The notes beneath the pieces were generated by a model. That model was given only the letters and a program-made list of their open reading frames with translations. It was not told where the DNA came from and ran no database searches. Positions 32,441-43,900 of a DNA stretch of 64,000 nucleotides are shown piece by piece. The stretch is from Ananas comosus (taxonomy: Eukaryota > Streptophyta > Magnoliopsida > Poales > Bromeliaceae), in NCBI RefSeq assembly GCF_001540865.1, contig NC_033636.1:1645932-1709931 (forward strand), written 5' to 3'. Positions within the stretch are counted from its first letter, which is position 1, and the number at the start of each line of letters is the position of its first letter. The translations under genes were made by a program, and so were the position numbers.

Positions 32441-35347
32441 GTAACCTTAAGGTTTGATACCAATTGTTGGGAATCCGGTATTTGCGTTGATACTAGATTT
32501 TGAGGAATTCGCAACCTGCTCTAATACCGACTACTATTAAATTTGATGCCGGTTATTGGGATTCTGCAATGGAAGAGTCAAATCGGATTTTTACTATAAA
32601 TCTGCCTCGCAAGTAAAAGCCGATACAATCATAAAAGAGAGAAGACAACCACAGAAAAATCTACATGTGAAATAAGATTTATTAATCAGAAAAATAATTA
32701 CACCTGACTCCTCTTCTACAGTAGAATAGCTTCAACCCAAGCCTTCTTTCTTAAACTCTCACCGTTATCTCGTGTTTTATAAACTTAAAAGACTTCTCTC
32801 TCTTTTTCTCTCTATGCACCCATGCATAAGGTGAACGCAACCATGGCCAACTCTCTCCCTAGTACAAACACCACCAAAGAACTTTCCACTTGACCGTACT
32901 TTCCTTTTGAAGCTTCGGCCATACACTCTTAGGCTTCAACTTCTTAATGCTATATATACTATGCTCAATGTCACGCCCCGGGGTCCCTTTTTGATTTAAA
33001 GACTGATGCGGAAGTGCTCAATTTTTTTTTTTTTTTTGAAAACCTTGACTCCAGAGTGTGTCAGATCCGCAACAAATTTAGAGAATTCACTGTTCATACG
33101 GACAGAGTCTCCCCTATATTTGCATGGCGTCGCACAAGCACAAAATACAACCACATATATATGAACATTCACATACATTACCACATCACATTTATCATTC
33201 ATTCCATCACAGATAATTATAAATTCACCTCTATTAGTTTAAAATGTTTCCTACCCAGAAACTTATGTTGAAATACTAAGAATCACGAAAAACTACGAGA
33301 AAACCTTTTTAAAACTGTTTCCCACACGAAAACTTTTTCTTTTAAAACACGCTATCACGAGGGGTATAAAACTATTTTCACAATTTTACGTGAAAACCAC
33401 AATTATTTTATTTGACTTCACAAAACCATATATATACTCAACTAAAATAAAATCAACTGAACCATAAAAACGTCTAAGTCAATTCTTAAAAAGACAGGTT
33501 TGAAGAGTTTAACCAAAACGGCGGGCCGATAGCTCTATCGCTCGCTAAGATGCGCACCTCACGTACCGTCCCGATTCGGACCTGCGACGTCACCTGAAAG
33601 GGGGTGGGGGGTGAGAACATGTACACATGTCTCCTCTCCCAGTAGGTACCGCAAGCCGACGAAGACAAGGAATACTCACCAGTCAAGAAGGATAAACAAA
33701 AGTACAGATAATGATAATAAAGTAGCAATGATAAACAAAAAAATGAGATATATATATGAATCACTACTGCTACTGTATGCATGCATCAACCGGACGACAA
33801 GTCCAAAAGTAACCCAATCAGAAACCTGCCATATTGGTCCGCACACCTCAGGCCCGTGCCACAACTGCTCTAACCTGTATATGACCTCAGCATAAGCTCT
33901 TAGGTCGGAAAGCTATATGACCCCAGCATAAACTCTTGGGTCTGAAAGCATATAACTCCAGTATAAGCTCTTGGGCTTACGGGCTTGCATTCCTAATCAC
34001 TTTTTCAAAAAAGAACACCCCCTTGCGGTGGATCAAACCACAGGTGTTCGTGAAATGTGTACGAGCAGTGGCGATCGATACTGATATGCTCAATAGCCAA
34101 CCGTCGGCAACTAGTCGACAATCCTACCCATCAGTGTATATCGACCGTATAGGTCATCGAGTAGTCCAACCGACCAAGTAGGTCATAAATCCAGATGTAA
34201 TGAACCGACCGAATAGGTCAGAGTACGAGATACAAGAACCAACTGTCTAGGTCACCGATCTCACATGGAATCATAAACCTGCTCTACTCCTACTCATGAT
34301 GCTGCATGTAAACAACCAAGTAGAACGTAAGAGGGATAACGAAGGTGCTAGGCTCAACATAATACATATGAAGGATAATAATAGGAAAAAGGTTAAGAAG
34401 ATGTCATCGAAAGTGCACCACTGTACCAACTTTGAGTCGAAGTACCCACTTGTCCGTATGTAGCACTGGTCTCCCGACTGTGGAAGAATATCAACCGGAC
34501 CTACGAAGGGTCCATCGGTTTAGAATCCAACCCACGAATGAGAACCACTAACTCACAATCCCCACTTGTAAAGCCACAGGAATCAGTTTTCCAAAATCGA
34601 TTACCGTAACTCGCCGGAAGTACCGAAAATCGCACCGGGACTCTGCCAGGACCCACGAACTGTCCCGGAACTCATCGACTTGTGCCACGAGTCACCCGCT
34701 GCCACTAAACATAGTAATTTGTGTAATCTGGTAGCAAATACATATCCTCACATCGAAACAATTATCGTCGGATAATCGTTCCGATCTGGGTTCCTGGAAA
34801 TGTCAATTTCGACACCAAAACCCACCGTCGCTCACCTATCGTTTTCGAACCCTCAAAACGACACGGGTGACCAGCCAACAAGGCTCAGCGACAACATGAT
34901 CTACCGTGAGGCACCGTCGGAAGAATTTCGAACCGAAATCGTGTTCCGTCGATGAATTCCGCTGAAAAACGCACCGAAAATCGACATTCGATTTTCGAAA
35001 AGGCCTAGGGCCTTGGACAACTAGTCCAGAGGTCACCCGATGCCCGCACACACCTCCCACAATGGCCACAAAACGTAAATTTGCAAATAAGTCCCTGTGA
35101 CTACTTAAAATCACATCGTTTTATGTGATTTTCGGGGTTTTATGGCCCGACAGTGCAAACCGAGGACTTTCTAGACTGGCCAAGACACCCGCTGACAGGT
35201 CTTGATGTGCCGGAGGCCGTGCTTATGATCCGAAGCACAACCGTCCATTGTGGAAGGCGTAGGAGTGACTCGAAGTTCAGCGAACCCTACTCATTGAAGC
35301 TAAAACGCTTCTAATTTGCTCATCCGACACTCGTTGACCCCAAATGA

Positions 35348-35546
35348 GGAAAGCACTGTGATCAGCACTGACCGACGAACACCGTGCTCACCTCCGGAGG
35401 CATCGGAATAGCCCTGGGTCGCCGAAACAGTGATCCGAACCCGATANGTGAGCACTGTAATCAGCACTGACCGACGATCACCGTGCTCACCTCCAGAGGC
35501 ATCGGAATAGCCCTGGGTCGCCAAAACAGTGATCCGAACCCGATAT
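35348..35546. repeat. 99-base tandem duplication around an N
   Basis: 35348-35446 and 35448-35546 are near-identical (four differences in about 95 bases compared) and are separated only by the N at 35447. Confidence 0.85.
35447..35447. other. Undetermined base (probable assembly join)
   Basis: Single N between two near-identical 99-base copies inside the 4.1-kb LTR-like insertion. Consistent with two LTR ends being abutted rather than merged. Confidence 0.75.
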
Positions 35547-37205
35547 AGTGCCTAGAAAAGCTGAAATTAATCTTATTGGGCTAAGGGGAGCTACGGCACG
35601 GCCGGCGGGGGCCAGGTTGCGGGCGCCCCGGCGGCAGGCGGGTACGGACGACGAAGGGAGGCCGGGGCCCGCGTCAGCCGGCGACGGAAGGCGGCAGCAG
35701 TAGCGGGCAATGATGCGCTAGCCACACAAACCAGTGTAGAGTGCGGGCCCAGTCCAGCCGACAGGGAGCTCCGGCGGCGGGGCTCCGGCGGCGGACGAGT
35801 GCGGCTGACCAGGGAGGGCCGGCGCTCATGCCTGCCAGCAACGAAAGGTGGTGACGGCGGCGCTGGGGCGTCCCGAGCCCCCACGTGCTCGTCTCGGGCT
35901 TAGTTGCCCGCAGCGGCAATAGCAGCGGCCGAGGAGCTACGGGGCAACGACAGTGGTTCAATGGAGGCCGGAGCACCCTGAAGCCGCACGAGTTTAGCTC
36001 GGGTTCAGGGCTCATGATGACCCAGGAGGCGGTCGGGGAACCTCAGGGCGGAGGCTAGGGGTCGTAGGAGGTCGGAGAGAGACTGAGGGGTCGGCCTCGT
36101 GCGGCGGCGACACAGGGGAGAGTCTATCGAGCTACCTCGGCCTAGACCAACCCGGCCGGCCGCAAATCTGTAGTAGCCGCAACGGAGAGTTCGGAGGTCA
36201 CCGAGGATCCGAGGTACTGCCAGAGAGGGGCCCGAGGGAAAGGGGTGCACCCTACAAGCCTTCGGCAAAGATGACGGCCACAAATGGCAATATAGGGGAG
36301 AAGGAGAAGCATTGGCGGCTTCCGGCAGCCGGAGGCACGCGCCGGCGGTCGGAGTGCGCGCCGCAAGGGCAGGTGAGGGTGGTAAGGCGGCTGTAGAAGT
36401 CTCAGCTGAGGGTATTGCAAATAAGTCCACCAATGATCAAAGTTTTCAACTGAGTGCTTTATAGCGCTAGCAAATCGCGCGGAGATACCTCCATATTCGA
36501 AATCATGCAAAACGGTACATTAAATGAAGGACTTTTTGCAAAATTACCGTTTCGCCACTAATGACCCGTCCTCGATCAACGTGCGATATCAGGAGATCCG
36601 TCTATCAGATTTGCGAACGGATTGCACCAATACGATCAGCACGACAAGGACCTCAAATCACGATTTTGTTTCACCTGGTTTGGTCGCAAATTCACGACGA
36701 AACCCATCCTCTCACCAATAGGTAAAACCCACATACAAATACATAGAATACATTTATCTCCAGTTTTCTCGAAAACCATGCGTGAGATCTGAAATTTGTT
36801 AGCACCAATGGTTCTAGAATAATCAGACCATTGAAAGGAGCTATTGGATTTCCGATACGCGCTAGTAGCCATCTCCACTAATTGGCCTCTCCAGAAAACT
36901 GGAGTTACTATTCACTTTTAGTGATTAGTAAAGGTCACATAACTTCTCCATCCTAATTCGTTTTCTCCTGAAACTTGACGAGTGCTTATATAATTAAATT
37001 ACACACAAAAACATCATCAACAGAGAGTTTAGCTACATTGCCAAATCTTTGTCCTTACACTCAACCAAAGATGTACCCCAGTCTAGTATAATTAAGAATC
37101 GCGCTCGAATTAATATTTAAATCTTAATTAATTTATCTCCAAATATATTTAAATATTAACCTAATTCAACTAGAAATCAACTACAAGTCTAACCAAATCC
37201 TAACA

Positions 37206-38374
37206 AAATGCCTAGTCTAAAACATCGGTGAAGGTTTCAGGCTTGAAAGGGTGAATGACTTTGAAAATTTCTGGCCAAAGCTCGCACTCAAAGTACTCGC
37301 CCTTATCCTTATCATCTCGAACTACATATGGGATAAAACTTGTAATGTGAGAGAGTTCCTTTTCATACTCTTGCAACGTGCGGTTTCCTTGCCTCAATTT
37401 TTGAAAATCCACGTGAAGCTTCTTTTTCACACTATCGAGGAAATATGTATTGAATTAACCCACAAAATTCCTCGCAAGATAGAAGAGGGAGACTAAAGGA
37501 CCGATTCTATTTGACCCCCTCCCACTATACACTTGCTGACTTCTCCAAGCAATGTGCGACTACATATGTCTTATCTCGCTCCAAGGAAATCTTCAATAAA
37601 TTTCTCCATGGAGTCGACCCATGTCTCCTCGACCCATGGGTCCATAATCTCTCCATCAAAAGTAGGTGGATTAAACTTCTTGAAGGTAGCGAGATTCATA
37701 AGCGCGCTTTCCCTCTCCGTCTCTATTTCCATTTAGTCGGGGGTCAATGTGCCCAAACCATAAGAAAAGTACCTCTCCATCTCTATTTCCATATAGTCGA
37801 GGGTCGATGTGCCCGAACCCATCAGAAAAGTACCTGTCGCAGCTCCCAATTGTGCACGATGCGCCATTACTAGTACAGCTGCCATATTCACTAATATTAC
37901 ATTTGGGGCATTGATCAGGAGCATGGCTACTCTTAGCCCACACAAGCTACGGCCGCTTATTGCGCTACTATCTCTTGGAGCCTTCTTATCTGCTCCTCCT
38001 AGCATTGTGTTGTCTCAACTTGCGCTACTATCTCAGGGACCTAGGTTAGCACTTTCGGCCTAAACCTCGTCAGAGGTCGCCCACGGGTGCTATCACTTCT
38101 TGAAACACAACGACAATCTTGGTCAATTCCACAACCCTCAAGGTCAATACAAGAAAATATTCAATAACAAAAACTAATAGATGTAAGTTAAACAAAGATA
38201 TTTATTTCTAGGCATCATGTTCTAATATTATGTTAGAGGTATATCAACTATTTGACTCAATTGATTCAACTTCCGCCACATTTCATCAGTCACCATCTCT
38301 CACGAGCTTAGGTCCTTATGGTTATCAATCCCAGGGCTTCCTAGGTCCACCTAGACCATTTTTTACGCTTTGAT
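37206..38374 (-). pseudogene. Ty3/gypsy gag (right part of split element)
   Basis: Continuation of the gypsy element at 27766-30426. The clearest part, 37212-37430, contains the QKLRQGNRTLQEYEKE and EIFKVIHPFKPETFTDVLD blocks, closely matching the gag of the complete chromovirus (7400-7590). The upstream part is degraded and contains a 60-base tandem repeat (37712-37831). The frame stops at the copia boundary; the missing gag tail (the NAIA...EEHKSYDKEKEKK block) is found across the insertion near 30330-30400. Confidence 0.78.
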
Positions 38375-38386
38375 ACCACCTTAGTT
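38366..38386 (-). other. Primer-binding site of split gypsy element
   Basis: On the minus strand it reads GGTGGTATCAAAGCG, one mismatch from the usual initiator tRNA-Met site, just before the LTR boundary TGTCACGCC at 38387. Confidence 0.7.
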
Positions 38387-39470
38387 TGTCACGCCTCCAG
38401 CCTTCAATGGAATCATCACTGGGCCGCACACAGACTCACCGAACAGACAGAGTATTCTCTATCACCCCAAGGCTTCACAACCTATATATACGTCACATTC
38501 CAATCATTCTATGTATATTTAGTATAGCTATTCATTCTAAGTAGGCTAAATTACATAAAATCCCCCTGTCAAAATCCGATTTTTCACTTTCCCTCGTGTC
38601 ATTTAAAAATCTACACTTTGCCCCCTTGTAAAATAAAAAATGTTCACAGGGGATACGGTGTGTAAAATGACCATTTTGCCCCTCACCATTTTCGTTTCCT
38701 CCATCACCTTCCTCAACCGCCGCCTCGTTCGGCCGCGATTCACACCTCGATCGGCCACGATTTCTCTCCATTTTCTTCTCCACCTGCTCCCCTTCTCCTC
38801 CTGCACCCTCGCCGCCCCTCGATTTCAGCGATAGTAGGGAGGAAATCGAGGTGGGCGTTGATGGAGAGGTAGGCAAAGGCAACGAGGGCGAAGGCGAGGC
38901 GGCGGAGGAGGGAGAAGGTGATGTGGGTGAGGGCGAGGCAGTGGAGGAGGGCAAGGCGGCGAGGTGGCGGCGAGGCGGCGAGTCGGAAGGAGGCGAAGCA
39001 ACAGAGAAAAGGGCGGAGGGGTATTTTCGGCATAAAAAAATATTTTATAACGGAACCCTAACGGCAGGGGGTGAAGTGCACATTTTTCATTTTATAGGGG
39101 GGCAAAGTGTAGGTTTTTAAATGACGGGGGGAAAGTAAAAAATCGGGTTTTGATAAGAGGAATTTCTATAATTTAGCCTTCTAAGTAACATGTGCCTTAT
39201 ATATGCATATTTAATAATTAAACTATCGAATTAACATGCATCAACTCTATATAGTTTTACTCTCTATTCATGTAAAGTTACCAATTCACATCGGTAAAGC
39301 ACAATCCACCTAGGGTGGTTACCTGTAATTGCTTGTAGACACTTGTAATTAGGACCTTGTAGTCGAATAGCTCCTTGCCGAGCCAATCCATCAAAATCTC
39401 CCTAAATATTGGCCCGATCCTTCAAATTGGCCATTGAGACCTTATCGTTCCTCAAAAGTATGTTGTCCCA
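38387..39470 (-). repeat. 5' LTR of split gypsy element, interrupted by a MITE
   Basis: Starts TGTCACGCCTCC immediately after the primer site. Interrupted at 38544-39178 by a Mutator-like MITE and continues at 39188 with LTR-like sequence. The right end is not clear; 39470 is a rough limit. No partner 3' LTR was identified on the left. Confidence 0.5.
38535..39187. mobile_element. Mutator-like MITE, copy 2, exact 9-bp TSD
   Basis: Element 38544-39178 (635 bp) begins GGCTAAATTAC and ends ATAATTTAGCC, with long inverted repeats of roughly 100 bases (CCCCCTTGTAAAATAAAAAATG is mirrored at both ends with small changes). Flanked by TTCTAAGTA exactly on both sides (38535-38543 and 39179-39187). The interior is GC-rich with GAGGGCGA/GGCGGCGA repeats, the reverse orientation of copy 1 at 17042-17695. 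Confidence 0.9.
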
Positions 39471-39927
39471 CGTGTTCCTCTTCAATTAGAGTTTTTAAGA
39501 GTTAAACAAATTTTAAACCCTCAAAACATAAAAATCCAAATTTTATTTGGGATTTTTTTGAAATCTCAACAAAACCCTATTTTAATGGCAAATATCTATA
39601 ATTTGTTGTTTAGATTTGTATAGAGTTTATTAAAAACTCATTTCAAAGGATTAAATCCAAAATCTTAACTAAAAACCTAAGAAAAATTAGACTTTCATGC
39701 CCGCAGCCTCAACCCCTAAAACAACCATAAAAACTTAAAACCCTAAACAAAAAAAAAAAATCCTAAAATCCGTAAAAACCTTTGAGCCTAAAAAGCCTAA
39801 AATTCTAAAACCTTAAAACCCTAAAACTGTATACCGTAAACCCTACAATCCTAAACTCTAAGCCCTCAAATGAACAAATTTTTAAATAGAGTTAATTATT
39901 GAGGGTAATTTCAATAGTTTGATGGAA
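39471..39927. other. AT-rich DNA with degenerate CCCTAAA-like motifs
   Basis: 39700-39870 contains scattered AACCCTAAA and CCTAAAA motifs, not a regular telomere array. No gene seen. Confidence 0.4.
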
Positions 39928-40101
39928 TTAAAAGGTTTTTTTTTTTTTTTTTGAGAGATAGGTAGCACGCTACCCGCTTCGTTTATTTCATTTAGAAATA
40001 AACTTAGCTGAAAATGTGAATCAACTAGGATTCCAACTTGGGTCTCGAGTACCAACCACCAAGCCCTTTGCCACTTGCTCTAGGGACGGTCGGTTAAAAG
40101 G
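39928..40101 (-). mobile_element. SINE copy 2, exact TSD TTAAAAGG
   Basis: SINE 39936-40093 on the minus strand, same family as copies 1, 3 and 4. The T-run at 39936-39952 is its A-tail. Flanked by TTAAAAGG on both sides (39928-39935 and 40094-40101). Confidence 0.9.
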
Positions 40102-40577
40102 GTTTTTTTTTATATCAATAATTTGTTAGGGATATCTACGTAGTTAGGAGAAGATAGAAGGGTACTCGAAAAATTAACCTAAAATTTCTTTCCTCTAATA
40201 TATCAAATTCTATCTAATTAATATTTTAAAAATGAAAAAGAAAACAATAACTAGGATGCGATATTTTTGAAGGTGCAGATAAGTAAGCCTGTTTTTAGCA
40301 TTAAATGAGCACTTTTAACTTGCCGTAAACAAAATTTGCTAATAATTTTAATTCTCCAAAACCAACACAATTGATTCGTCCAAAGTGATGGGGAAGCCAG
40401 CTAATGATTATTTTCAACCTAAAACTAAGCTAGGGGAACATAAATACACCTTTGAGCTGCAAATCGTAAAATTTTAGAACTTTCAAATACTCCAGGTAAA
40501 TAAGCGAGAGTTCGATCGTGGGATGCACATAAACTCTCTGACATTTCTACTCTATCCCAAACTTCACAGTTCACACC
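40102..40577. other. Upstream region of second LRK10-like locus
   Basis: AT-rich DNA preceding the ATG at 40578. Presumably contained the promoter; no element is assigned. Confidence 0.3.
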
Positions 40578-40917
40578 ATGCCATCCACAACCTCCCGACC
40601 ACATTCTCTCCTCCTCCTCCTTGTCCTCTATTTCCTTTCCATGCTTACCATTACCTTCTCCTCAACCGATGATCCTTCTTCCGTAGTCGGTAGCTCACGA
40701 TCCGACATGCGCGGCGAGGTCAACATCTCCTATCCGTTCTGGTGTTCCGACGGTCCTTCGTCCTCCTCCGCCTACTGCAGCTATCCTGGATTCATGATTG
40801 TGTGCGAAGAAGACAAGCACCCTATCCTCCATGCCGATTCCGGCCGCTACTACAAGGTCGCCGATATCGATTACGCCGGCCGCACTATCAACCTCACCAA
40901 CACTGACGTACTCACCG
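40578..40917 (+). pseudogene. LRK10-like receptor kinase 2, exon 1 first part
   Basis: ATG at 40578. Residues 1-29 form a signal peptide with a Leu run (LLLLLVLYFLSML). The GUB_WAK domain follows (NISYPFWC, then YCSYPGF-IVCEE and YYKVADIDYAGRTINLT). The frame is intact to 40917, where a copia insertion begins after one base of codon 114. In the uninterrupted gene the frame would continue at 45228. Compared with the first locus the N-terminal Cys of the usual C-x-x-x-F-x-CG opening is absent. Same orientation as the locus at 19039, so the two are probably tandem relatives. Confidence 0.82.
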
Positions 40918-43900
40918 TGTTGGGAGAATACAAGATCAAATGGAAATAACCTAAAGTAGATTAATTCCAATCATACTACACCATAAAGAGAGCAATAATA
41001 AAGCAAATATAAACCAATCAAGAAATCAAACACAATTTACGTGGAAACCCTAGAAAGGGAAAAACCACGGGGCCACCTGCAAACAACTCTACTATACGAA
41101 ATGGGATCAGTACAATTCCTCTCTAGTTACTACTAGAGACATGGATTAAAAGAATCAAAACTATTGCTCCAAATAAAGAGAAATATTAGAGAGATCTCAC
41201 CACCAATGTTGCTTGTGAAACAACTCCCAAGAAAACCTCCCGGCTAGGTAATCGGGCTCCTTCGGCTTCCCCACAAACCCGGCTTCAAAAGCTTCTCTAA
41301 CAAGCCTAACAATGGTGACCTCCAATAGCTTCTTCTTCTCTACCCATTTTTCTCCTCTTTTCTTTTGCAAGAGAAAACTAGAGAACTCCACTTCTCTCTA
41401 TCTCTCCTTCTAAGCCCTAACCTCTTAAGTCATATGGATAAGTAGAGATAAATTTTGGCCCAACTATTTATCCCATGAGCCCAAATGGCTCCAACATAAC
41501 TGTTACGACAAACGCACAAACGAAAACGAAATGACGAATACAAAATTCTCAAACCACAAGCAGAAATGAAAGAACACACAGATTTATGTGGAAAACCCTT
41601 TGCAGGGAAAAAATCACGGGCGAGGGAGGAGAGAACTTCACTATCGGAAACGAAAGGGAATACAATGTTCTTCAGATTACAACCAACCACGATCACACGC
41701 CTCTAGGGCGAAAACGAAGAGGAAAAATTCATAATGGGTTTCGGATCCGATCCGTACCCCCTGGCGAATGTCAAAAATTCATAACGGGCTCGAGCCTGAC
41801 GGCCCGAGCCCTCCGCTACCCACCACAGACATTCATTTTTCCTTCACAATTTAATTTTCCAATTTGGTCGCACCGCGAAGTTGTCGGCGAGTCATAAACC
41901 CGAAATAGATTTTGAGTCATATCTAACAAATCTCCACCTTGACGAGAAATTCCCTTTAACATGAAACAGCAACCATAACTCTCCACCTTCTCCACAAAGC
42001 CCCTGAGGGCAGTACCAATCAGCAATTAATACTAATCAAGTCCAAGCAATGCTTGAACTTGAGAGGAATAAGAGGCTTCGTCAACATATCAGCAGGATTT
42101 TCTAAAGTGCTAATCTTTTTCACTCTAATGTCTCCTTGCGCAAGAACTTCACGAATAAAATGATACTTGATGTCAACGTGCTTCGTTCTTTCATGAAACA
42201 TTTGATCCTCAGTGAGATAAATAGCACTCTGACTGTCGCAAAATACTATTAATTTCTGACTGTCTCCGCTTAATTCACCAAGTAAACCTCTTAACCAAAT
42301 ACCTTCCTTCACAGCCTCCGTGATCGCCATGTACTCAGCCTCCGTCGTTGATAGTGCAACAGTAGGCTGCAAACAAGCTTTCCAACTAATAGCGCATCCA
42401 CCAAGTGCTAATAGCGCATCCACCAAGTGAGAAGACATAACCAGTAAGTGATCTTCTTTTATCAAGATCTCCAGTATAATCGGAATCTACGTACCCTATC
42501 AAACCTGCATCAGATCTACCGAACTCTAAACAGGCATTAGTAGTACCTCGCAAATACCTCAAAATCCATTTTACAGCTTGCCAGTGTTGCTTTCCCGGAT
42601 TTGCCATGTACCTACTCACCACGCTTACAGCATGCACAATATCTGGTCTCGTGCAGACCATAGCATACATAATGCTACCGACTACGCTGGCATAGGGGAC
42701 TCGTTCCATGTAAGCCTTCTTATCATCAGTTTTCGGAGCCAAAGCAGTTGAGAGTTTAAAATGTGTAGCGAAAGGCGTACTTACAGGCTTAACATCCTTC
42801 ATACAAAAGCGTTCCAACACGCGCTGGATGTATCCCTTTTGAGTCAGCTGTAACTTCTTTACTTTTCTGTTCCGCTGTATATCCATACCAAGTATCTTCT
42901 TCGCTGCACCTAAATCTTTAACATCAAATTCAGACTTCAACTGATTTTTGAGGTCATTAACATCAGCCATATTCTTAGCAGCAATCAACATATCGTCCAC
43001 ATAAAGAAGCAAATAGATAAAAGAGCCATCAATTAATTTCTTTATGTAAACACAACTATCAAAATTACTTCTATTAAAATCATGGCTAATCATAAATGAA
43101 TCAAACCTCTTGTACCATTGCCGTGAAGATTGCTTTAACCCATACAAAGATTTCTTCAATATGCAAACGTGGTCTTCTTTTCCTTCAACCATGAATCCTT
43201 CGGGCTGCTGCATATAAATCTCCTCCTCCAACTCGCTATGTAAGAAAGTCGTCTTCACGTCCAGTTGCTCAAGTTCTAAGTCATTCATGGCAACCAATCC
43301 AAGTAGGACTCTGATGGATGTATGCTTTATCACTGGTGAGAAAACATCGTTGAAGTCAACACCCGAAATTTGACTGTATCCTTTTGCAACCAAACGGGCC
43401 TTATATCTGATACTCTCAACTCCTGGTGTGCCTTCCTTTTTCTTGTATACCCATTTGCAACGAACTGCTTTCTTTTCCTTTGGAAGCTTCACTAGATCCC
43501 AAGTCTGATTCTTATGAAGAGATTCCATCTCTTCCTCCATAGCGAGCAACCACTTCGTAGATTCATTACATGAAACTGCCTCTGTATATGTGCATGGCTC
43601 ATCAGACGCATCTGTCTCTTGAGCAGTCATAAATGCATAAGCCACCAAATTCGTTTCTTCATATCTCTAGGTGGTCTAATCTCCCTTCTCGGTCGATCTC
43701 TGGCTATCGAATATGTGTCTGTCTGTGGTGGCGCCTGTGGTTCTATAGGAGCAGAATCACCTGAAGTGGTACCTGGTGCTGGAGTGATTTGATTTTGAGA
43801 GTGAGTTTGAAACTCCACCTCAACAGTCTTCTTCAATCATTTGCATTTGCATCTGCACTTGTACCTGTATCACAAGAAACACGCGACTCCTCCTTTCGGC

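Larger units (their letters stand above)
32964..37064 (-). repeat. LTR-like insertion of 4.1 kb with TSD CTCAA, probably solo
   Basis: 32969-37059 starts TGTCACGCCCCGGGG, ends TTTGTCCTTACA, and is flanked by CTCAA on both sides (32964-32968 and 37060-37064), splitting a copia LTR whose two halves match the intact copy at 30880-31025. It has the chromovirus LTR opening but no internal coding domain and no repeated end. A T-run (33022-33037) and a very GC-rich block (35590-36500) are included; the open frames there are low-complexity and unconvincing. A one-base gap at 35447 sits between two 99-base copies, so a collapsed full-length element is possible. Confidence 0.72.
30427..37205 (-). mobile_element. 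Pol-less Ty1/copia element, itself interrupted
   Basis: Minus-strand copia derivative inserted into the gag of the surrounding gypsy element. 3' LTR about 30427-31025 (outer 40 bases lost or replaced), polypurine tract at 31026-31037 (AAGGTGGAGAT on the minus strand), internal 1.4 kb, primer site at about 32452-32465 (ATTGGTATCAA on the minus strand), 5' LTR 32466-32968 continuing at 37065-37205. The 5' LTR is split by a 4.1-kb insertion. No integrase, reverse transcriptase or RNase H remains. No clear target duplication is visible because the left end is damaged. Confidence 0.78.

Noticed and set aside
35591..36510. Overlapping Pro/Arg-rich open frames in a GC-rich block
   Set aside because: They lie inside the 4.1-kb LTR-like insertion, on several overlapping frames with low complexity. 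High GC makes stop codons rare, so long frames are expected by chance.
39700..39870. Interstitial telomere repeat
   Set aside because: CCCTAAA-like motifs are scattered and irregular with many other A/C-rich words; no two consecutive perfect units were seen.
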